Shown piece after piece: positions 4,932 to 8,937 of a stretch of DNA of 8,937 nt. The stretch lies in the NCBI GenBank assembly GCA_015065205.1, contig SVQS01000075.1:1-8937 (forward strand). Direction: 5' to 3'. The stretch comes from Oscillospiraceae bacterium (GTDB taxonomy: Bacteria > Bacillota > Clostridia > Oscillospirales > CAG-272). The number at the start of each line of letters is the position of its first letter. The first letter of the stretch is position 1. The position numbers and the translations under genes are program-made. The notes under the pieces were generated by a model. The model was given only the letters and a program-made list of their open reading frames with translations. It was not told the origin of the DNA and did not search any database.

Positions 4932-4957
4932 CGCTCATTGGGAGTATAATAGTCGAT
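4922..4957 (+). promoter_or_regulatory. perfect consensus promoter of the antiporter gene
   Basis: TTGACA at 4922-4927 and TATAAT at 4945-4950 have a 17-bp spacer. The predicted start is about 4957 and the leader about 46 nt, with AGAAGGT at 4987-4993 as ribosome binding site for ATG 5003. Confidence 0.9.
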
Positions 4958-5002
4958 GTTTTGTGATTTTATATATTTTACATAAAAGAAGGTATTAAAA
5001 TT

Positions 5003-6358
5003 ATGTTTTACGAACAATTTTCGGGAGCGTTCTCCGAAGGGGGAAGCTCGCAGGTTTTGTTTGGCTTGGCTTTGGCTCTTTTTATGGGACTTTTGCTCTC
5101 GCGTTTTGCAAAGCCCTTGGGACTCCCTGCTGTTACGGGATATTTGATTGCGGGCGTGCTGATCGGCCCTTATTGCCTTGGCGCACTCGGTATCACAGGG
5201 GTTTTTTCCAATGCCGAAATGATGAAAGGTACGGGAGCCATCGTGCAAGACGTTGCCCTCGGCTTTATTGCATTCGCCATCGGATCGGAATTTAAGCTTT
5301 CCTCGCTCAAAAAGACGGGACGGCAAGCCGCTATCGTTGGTTGTGCGCAAGCGATCGTGACGATGCTTGTGGTTGACGGCGCACTCATTGGTTTGCATTT
5401 TATTCTCGGCGAGGATGTACTCCCTATTTCGGTTGCTATTACACTTGGTGCAATTGCCACAGCGACCGCTCCTGCGGCTACAATGATGGTTGTAAAGCAG
5501 TATAAGGCGAAAGGCCCCCTGACAAGTCTCCTCTTGCCCGTTGTTGCTCTTGATGACGCCGTAGGTCTTGTATGCTTTGCGGTTTCGATGGGTATCGCGC
5601 AAGCACTTGAGAGCGGCGCGGCTGCCGTTGGTATCGTTTCTCTGCTTGTAAATCCCCTGATCGAAGTAACGCTCTCCTTGGTGCTCGGTGCTCTGACGGG
5701 TTGGGTGCTCTCGGTTGTAGAGGACCACTTCCAATCCAACAGTAAGCGTCTTTGTATCACCCTGACCTTTGTTCTTTTGACGGTTGCTCTGGCACAGATG
5801 GAGTTCCACCTTCCCTTTGGCATCGAGATCGCATTCTCGAATCTTCTCGTTTGTATGATGATGGGAACGCTCTTCTGCAACATTTGCGACAGTGCCGACG
5901 AGCTGATGGAAAAGACCGATAAATGGACGATGCCCGTACTCATTCTCTTCTTTGTGTTCAGCGGTGCAGAGCTTGATTTGAGCATCTTCCAAACACCCAT
6001 TATTATTCTCATCGGTGCAGTTTACGTTCTCTTCCGTGCGCTCGGCAAATACGTAGGTGCTGCAAGCAGCGCAAAATTCAGCGGTTGCGACGCCTCGATT
6101 GTTAAGTACCTCGGCATTACGCTCTTCCCGCAAGCGGGCGTAGCTCTTGGAATGTCAGCCATTGCAGGCGCGCTCCTCGCGGATGGATACATCGTGCGCA
6201 ACATTGTTCTCTTCGGTGTGCTCGTTTACGAGCTTGTCGGCCCGATGCTGACAAAAATCGCCTTGACAAAGGCGGGCGACATCGTTCCCAAAGAGGAAGC
6301 TCACGTTCATCACACGCTGGCAGAAGTGTTCGCGGATGACGTTGATGATGAAGAATAA
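5003..6358 (+). CDS. CPA2-type monovalent cation/proton antiporter, 451 aa
   Basis: This is an integral membrane protein of the sodium/hydrogen exchanger fold (Na_H_Exchanger/KefB-type membrane domain), with about 12-13 hydrophobic segments spread over residues 15-425. Diagnostic features visible are the first-helix block LGLPAVTGYLIAGVLIGP (39-56), ATATAPAATMM (152-162) in the place of the broken helix, and the double aspartate ALDDAVGL (182-189). The Asp-Asp pair is the ion-binding site of electrogenic members such as NapA and NhaA. RALGK with Lys349 in the late helix, and LFPQAGVALGMS (374-385), also fit the group. The C-terminal tail (426-451) is short, acidic and contains HVHH; there is no TrkA-N/RCK regulatory domain. 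It most likely exchanges Na+ (or K+) for protons for pH or salt homeostasis; the ion is not decided by sequence. It is a single-gene unit with its own promoter and terminator. Confidence 0.9.
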   Translation: MFYEQFSGAFSEGGSSQVLFGLALALFMGLLLSRFAKPLGLPAVTGYLIAGVLIGPYCLGALGITGVFSNAEMMKGTGAIVQDVALGFIAFAIGSEFKLSSLKKTGRQAAIVGCAQAIVTMLVVDGALIGLHFILGEDVLPISVAITLGAIATATAPAATMMVVKQYKAKGPLTSLLLPVVALDDAVGLVCFAVSMGIAQALESGAAAVGIVSLLVNPLIEVTLSLVLGALTGWVLSVVEDHFQSNSKRLCITLTFVLLTVALAQMEFHLPFGIEIAFSNLLVCMMMGTLFCNICDSADELMEKTDKWTMPVLILFFVFSGAELDLSIFQTPIIILIGAVYVLFRALGKYVGAASSAKFSGCDASIVKYLGITLFPQAGVALGMSAIAGALLADGYIVRNIVLFGVLVYELVGPMLTKIALTKAGDIVPKEEAHVHHTLAEVFADDVDDEE

Positions 6359-6362
6359 AAGC

Positions 6363-6399
6363 AAAACGGATGAAAGCAAAATGCTTTCATCCGTTTTTG
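6363..6399. terminator. bidirectional intrinsic terminator
   Basis: CGGATGAAAGC at 6367-6377 pairs perfectly with 6383-6393 around a short A-rich loop, with AAAA on the left and TTTTTGT on the right. It serves the antiporter gene on the plus strand and the convergent gene ending at 6409 on the minus strand. Confidence 0.9.
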
Positions 6400-6408
6400 T
6401 ATAATTCA

Positions 6409-6792
6409 TTATCCAAAATAACTCTTATATTCGGGTTCACAAACCAATTCTCGCAGTAATTCTTCTTCCCTTTCAAAAACAGATTTTACTCCTCGTCCAC
6501 TGGATGGGCCCCAATAACCCGGAAGAGCATCTTTTTCTCTACCAATAAATTGCCATTCATCCTCATCAAAAGCGTATAGCACTTCCAACCCGTATGTTAA
6601 AAAACCTTTTTTACTTTTTAAGATAACATATCTTTTGGTTTTGTCTTTGGAATAAATAACCTTTACAACCTCATCGAGAAACGAATCTAATTGTTTATCA
6701 TACATTATTTCCACAACCGATTCCCAAGTAGGCATGGGGGAAATTGAAACTTGTTGCTTCTTTTTGAATATAGACGCTATCCAATTTTTCAT
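6409..6792 (-). CDS. hypothetical protein, 127 aa, AT-rich orphan
   Basis: The start ATG is at 6792, with AGGTGG six nt upstream; a longer in-frame extension reaches past the promoter and has no ribosome binding site. The protein begins with a basic, mildly hydrophobic segment (MKNWIASIFKKK) that could touch the membrane but is not a signal peptide. It is otherwise soluble and acidic, with a beta-rich middle (VVKVIYSKDKTKRYVILKSKKGFLTYGLEVLYAFDEDEWQFI, 42-83), a GYWGPSSGRGVKSVF segment (92-106) and an acidic helix ending in EPEYKSYFG. Codon use is clearly more AT-rich than in the neighbouring antiporter and ylm genes, suggesting a later arrival. Small single-domain proteins of this size and composition are often immunity proteins or phage-derived, but nothing here proves that, and no toxin gene is adjacent. 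I do not recognise the family. Confidence 0.75.
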   Translation of the reverse strand: MKNWIASIFKKKQQVSISPMPTWESVVEIMYDKQLDSFLDEVVKVIYSKDKTKRYVILKSKKGFLTYGLEVLYAFDEDEWQFIGREKDALPGYWGPSSGRGVKSVFEREEELLRELVCEPEYKSYFG

Positions 6793-6825
6793 ATTTCGCC
6801 ACCTTTCACAGTTTCTTGTTCTTTT

Positions 6826-6861
6826 TGCCCTTATTTTACCACAAAAACGAAAAAGTGTCAA
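6826..6861 (-). promoter_or_regulatory. promoter of the 127-aa orphan gene
   Basis: On the minus strand TTGACA (6861-6856) and TAAAAT (6838-6833) are separated by 17 bp, with a TGG just before the -10. The predicted start is near 6826, about 33 nt before ATG 6792. Confidence 0.75.
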
Positions 6862-6904
6862 GTGTATCGTGCAAAAGCCATATCCAATCAATGTTTTTGT
6901 TGAA

Positions 6905-6972
6905 AGTTTTTTGGAAAGGGTGCGGGAAAACACTTTTTTCTAAAAAAGGTTTTCCCGCATTCCTATTCAAAA
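6905..6972. terminator. degenerate long palindrome, terminator of the ylm cluster (copy 4)
   Basis: TGCGGGAAAAC at 6921-6931 pairs perfectly with 6949-6959, and after one unpaired A the stem continues with CTTTTTT against AAAAAAG. The left flank GAAAGTTTTTTGGAAAGGG resembles the GTTCTTGAAAGGGG flank of copies 1-3. It starts 17 nt past the ylmH stop on the minus strand, so it is well placed to end the ylm transcript. Confidence 0.65.
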
Positions 6973-6975
6973 AAA

Positions 6976-7791
6976 TCAAATCAGTTGGTCTGCGCGCAAA
7001 CGCAATCTTCCCTTTCGAGTTTCTCCATCGAAGGAGCGCAGAACGAAGCGTCCGTATCCACGCACGGAGACGGTAATAGGGGGCTCAAGGACGACGTCGA
7101 CGCGTTGCTCGGACTCGAAATCGACCTCCACAAGACCGCTCCTTACAGCGCATTGTGCGGCCTCTCGTGAGAGGTTGCAGAGTGCGGCAACCACGCAGTC
7201 AAGTCGCGCGGATGCAACCGTGTCGCTGATCGGACGGTACTGTTTGCCATCGGTAAAGGTTTCATCGATGATACATTCACGGCAATGAACAGTATCTGAA
7301 CCTACCTTTGTCAACTCTGCCATCAAAAACGCACCGATTGTGCGCGGACAAAAAAGGATAGCTTCGTGATCACCTTGCACGGCAATGTCGCCAATGGCAT
7401 CTCGCTCAATGCCAAGCCCCAAGACCGCTCCAAGATAGTCGCGGTGCGAAAGCTTGCGAAAACCGCTCCCTTTGATGGAAACAGACATAACGGCATCGGC
7501 CATCTCTTCGGCAAGATATTCCTTAAGAATGGCATAACGCTCGAGGTCATCCGCGGGCAGAATTGCCACGAGATATTCGGGCAGAAGAAAGAGACACGCC
7601 ATTTCAGCGTTGTAATGACCGCCCCAAAACCAATAGGCTCCACGCATTCCCCGCACGTTCAAAAGATGCTCGGCTCGACGACGCTCTCGCATTGTCAAAA
7701 ACGGAATGTACGCAACACTCCCCGCAGAACTTCGGCGAATAGCATCCTCAAGACGCGCCTCAAACAGGTCGCGCGAGTTTCCCGACCCCAT
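6976..7791 (-). CDS. ylmH: YlmH-family S4-domain RNA-binding protein, 271 aa
   Basis: The family is a conserved partner of the sepF/divIVA cluster in Firmicutes. It has been linked to cell division and more recently to ribosome-associated quality control, through binding of peptidyl-tRNA on 50S subunits. An N-terminal domain (about 1-75) precedes the family hallmark LSHRDYLGAVLGLGIERDAIGDI (115-137), and the S4 RNA-binding domain occupies about 190-260 (VASARLDCVVAALCNLSREAAQCAVRSGLVEVD). The start at 7791 is fixed by TGATG: the yggT stop and this ATG share one base, with GGAGG 10 nt upstream inside yggT. The frame is open much further upstream, but that part merely overlaps yggT in another frame. 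It is the last gene of the cluster. Confidence 0.93.
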   Translation of the reverse strand: MGSGNSRDLFEARLEDAIRRSSAGSVAYIPFLTMRERRRAEHLLNVRGMRGAYWFWGGHYNAEMACLFLLPEYLVAILPADDLERYAILKEYLAEEMADAVMSVSIKGSGFRKLSHRDYLGAVLGLGIERDAIGDIAVQGDHEAILFCPRTIGAFLMAELTKVGSDTVHCRECIIDETFTDGKQYRPISDTVASARLDCVVAALCNLSREAAQCAVRSGLVEVDFESEQRVDVVLEPPITVSVRGYGRFVLRSFDGETRKGRLRLRADQLI

Positions 7792-8069
7792 CAGAGCAGA
7801 ACCTCCAAAAGCGTTTGCAGGATGATAATAGAAATCATTGCAAAGAAAAATGCCATATCCAAGGGCGAGCCTGCAAACCAATTCAGCTTTTGGAAAAGCT
7901 TGCGGAACGGCAGAATGATAGGCTCGGTAATGGCATACAAAAACGATGCCAAGGGTCCGTCCCCCATTGGATCGATCCAAGAAAGAATGGCTCTGCCAAG
8001 CATTGCAAAATTCAAAACGCTCAGGAGTGCCAAGGCAATATTTTTGATGAGATTGACTACGTATAACAT
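7791..8069 (-). CDS. yggT: YggT-family membrane protein, 92 aa
   Basis: This is a small integral membrane protein, equivalent to B. subtilis YlmG. The role is unclear but it is consistently linked to division genes and, in plastids, to nucleoid and thylakoid organisation. There are two hydrophobic hairpin segments (about 5-28 and 70-92), and between them the family hallmark R-x-x-LSW-x-D-P...FLY-x-x-TEP-x-x-x-P-F-R (26-56). Length is normal. The start at 8069 has AAAGGAG about six nt upstream. It overlaps ylmH by one base, so the two are probably translationally coupled. A stem-loop separates it from sepF. Confidence 0.93.
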   Translation of the reverse strand: MLYVVNLIKNIALALLSVLNFAMLGRAILSWIDPMGDGPLASFLYAITEPIILPFRKLFQKLNWFAGSPLDMAFFFAMISIIILQTLLEVLL

Positions 8070-8094
8070 AGGGTTCTCCTTTTGGGAAAACGTT

Positions 8095-8139
8095 CAACGC
8101 AAAGGGCTGTTACGCAAATCGCAACAGCCCTTTATGCGT
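8095..8139 (-). terminator. intercistronic stem-loop between sepF and yggT
   Basis: AAAGGGCTGTT at 8101-8111 pairs perfectly with AACAGCCCTTT at 8123-8133 (11 bp, 11-base loop), with a few extra outer pairs (CGC against GCG). On the minus strand only TTT follows before GCG, so it is not a full terminator. It is more likely a partial attenuator or a stabiliser of the upstream yggS-sepF message. Confidence 0.5.
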
Positions 8140-8152
8140 GGGATTACATAAA

Positions 8153-8668
8153 TTATGCTTCCTCAGCAATTTCTACTTCTTCGTATTCCTCAACCGCCTC
8201 GGGTGCGGGCTCTTCAACAGCCTCTTCAGCGGGTGCCTCTGCCTCGGGAGCAAAGCCGGAAATGTCTACACCGGAGGGAGAGATAACGATGGTGTTCTTG
8301 TTGGTTCTGATCATCTCACCGCCAAGCACGTATGCTACGCCGGAGAGGAAGTCTACCAGACGGTGTGCCTGCTCTTTGGTCAGGCGGCTGATGTCGAGCA
8401 GAACGATGCAACCCTCTTTGAGCTTATCGGCAATTTTGGTAGCCTCGATGTGGCTCTTGGGTTGGAGCAGTTTAAGGGATACCTTATCGGCCGCGCTTGC
8501 GGGACGGAATTCGGGATCCTTACGTGCAGGGTTCTCAATTGCAGCTACGCTGTTTGCGGTCTCGTCGGGAATTTGAATATCCTCGGGCATTACATAAAGC
8601 TCGTTCTCGTCGTAGCTTTCGTCAAAATCCGCATTGTCGTTGCGAACAAATCTTTTCAGTAAATTCAT
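8153..8668 (-). CDS. sepF: SepF cell-division protein, 171 aa, with long acidic tail
   Basis: SepF forms rings at the division site, tethers FtsZ to the membrane and organises septum growth. The N-terminal MNLLKRFVR is the expected amphipathic membrane-binding helix. A flexible acidic linker follows (about 10-60), and the SepF core spans about 62-137: KLLQPKSHIEATKIADKLKEG, IVLLDISRLTKEQAHRLVDFLSGVAYVLGG, and the final strand NTIVISPSGVDI. Gly110 in DFLSG lies in the dimer/FtsZ-contact region. After the core there is an extra tail of about 33 residues (139-171), almost only Glu, Ala, Pro and Val, which most SepF proteins lack. The start is set by TAGGAGG six nt before ATG 8668. It follows the yggS-like gene by 38 bp. 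Confidence 0.95.
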   Translation of the reverse strand: MNLLKRFVRNDNADFDESYDENELYVMPEDIQIPDETANSVAAIENPARKDPEFRPASAADKVSLKLLQPKSHIEATKIADKLKEGCIVLLDISRLTKEQAHRLVDFLSGVAYVLGGEMIRTNKNTIVISPSGVDISGFAPEAEAPAEEAVEEPAPEAVEEYEEVEIAEEA

Positions 8669-8706
8669 TTTGTGCCTCCTATATGTTCCTCATACAAAAT
8701 ACTTAT

Positions 8707-8937
8707 TTAATGCGGCGCAAAAAGTGCGCGCCCGACGCGAACGATGTCTGCGCCCTCTTCGATAGCAACCTCAAAGCTATCGGACATTCCCATCGACAAA
8801 ATGGGCCTATCTATATTATGAAGTGTTTTTTGCCAAATGTCAAGACATAATTGAGAAGTTTTACAAAAATATTTACGATATTCTTCATTTTTTTCACATT
8901 TTGGCGCCATTGTCATAAATCCGCGCAAATTCAGGTG
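8707..8937 (-). CDS. ylmE: YggS/PROSC-family PLP-homeostasis protein, C-terminal part (partial)
   Basis: This is a partial gene; the frame runs off the right edge, and 76 residues plus stop are visible. The C-terminal family signature SMGMSDSFEVAIEEGADIVRVGRALFA is present and binds the phosphate of pyridoxal phosphate in an alanine-racemase-like barrel. Upstream, LNLRGFMTMAP matches the family LRGLMTMAP element. These proteins keep free PLP and amino-acid pools in balance and have no clear enzyme activity. Position directly ahead of sepF corresponds to ylmE in the B. subtilis ylm cluster. The internal ATG codons near 8916 and 8910 are not starts, because family homology continues to the window edge. 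Confidence 0.92.
   Translation of the reverse strand, partial: HLNLRGFMTMAPKCEKNEEYRKYFCKTSQLCLDIWQKTLHNIDRPILSMGMSDSFEVAIEEGADIVRVGRALFAPH

Noticed and set aside
4919..6133. A 404-codon open frame on the minus strand opposite the antiporter gene
   Set aside because: It lies entirely antisense to a clear membrane transporter, has low-complexity polar composition, and begins within the antiporter coding region.
7792..8097. A 102-codon N-terminal extension of ylmH
   Set aside because: It overlaps yggT in another frame and has no YlmH homology; the TGATG junction and GGAGG fix the start at 7791.
7366..8151. A 261-codon plus-strand frame over ylmH and yggT
   Set aside because: It is antisense to two well-supported genes of the ylm cluster and has no motif or ribosome binding site.
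1..8937. CRISPR array, tRNA, rRNA, complete IS element or transposase
   Set aside because: No regularly spaced direct repeats, no tRNA or rRNA signatures and no transposase motifs are present; the repeats found are palindromic intergenic units without an encoded enzyme.

Overview
The window looks like chromosomal DNA of a low-to-mid G+C member of the Firmicutes, most likely an uncultured gut Clostridia (Oscillospirales/Christensenellales-like). Evidence for this is strong AGGAGG-type ribosome binding sites, consensus sigma-A promoters (TTGACA-17-TATAAT), a clostridial ylm/sepF cluster, a pgk-tpiA pair with highly biased codons, and many palindromic intergenic repeats. The taxonomic placement is inference; no rRNA or tRNA gene is present.

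Layout, left to right. (1) Bases 1-482: the C-terminal end of a DUF4349-type membrane protein, then a small secreted protein, closed by a strong GC-rich hairpin. (2) Bases 483-975: no protein gene. It holds a long-hairpin repeat (about 590-680), a perfect consensus promoter (700-728), and a 226-nt leader that folds into a long rod and ends in a UUCG-capped intrinsic terminator. The terminator's U-tract abuts the Shine-Dalgarno of a 121-aa cysteine-rich protein (976-1341). This is the best candidate for an undescribed regulatory system in the window. (3) Bases 1503-3733: promoter, pgk and tpiA, lower glycolysis. (4) Bases 3734-4181: no protein gene. A roughly 410-bp composite inverted repeat is built from two converging copies of a 175-178-bp element. 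(5) Bases 4182-4805 (minus): a protein resembling the ThyX (flavin-dependent thymidylate synthase) fold; divergently, bases 5003-6358 (plus): a CPA2-type cation/proton antiporter. Each has its own near-consensus promoter and the two -35 regions form an 11-bp inverted repeat. (6) Bases 6409-6792 (minus): an AT-rich 127-aa orphan with its own promoter. (7) Bases 6976-8937 (minus): the ylm cell-division cluster in canonical order, ylmE/yggS (partial), sepF, yggT, ylmH, ending at a palindromic terminator without divIVA in the window.

The recurring theme is a dispersed family of long, nearly perfect palindromes (1424-1461, 3751-3786, 4129-4162, and a degenerate copy at 6921-6959), all at gene 3' ends. 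They look like repeats that double as transcription terminators. Function assignments for pgk, tpiA, sepF, yggT, ylmH and yggS rest on clear family motifs. The cysteine-rich protein, the 127-aa orphan and the small secreted protein have no assigned function.
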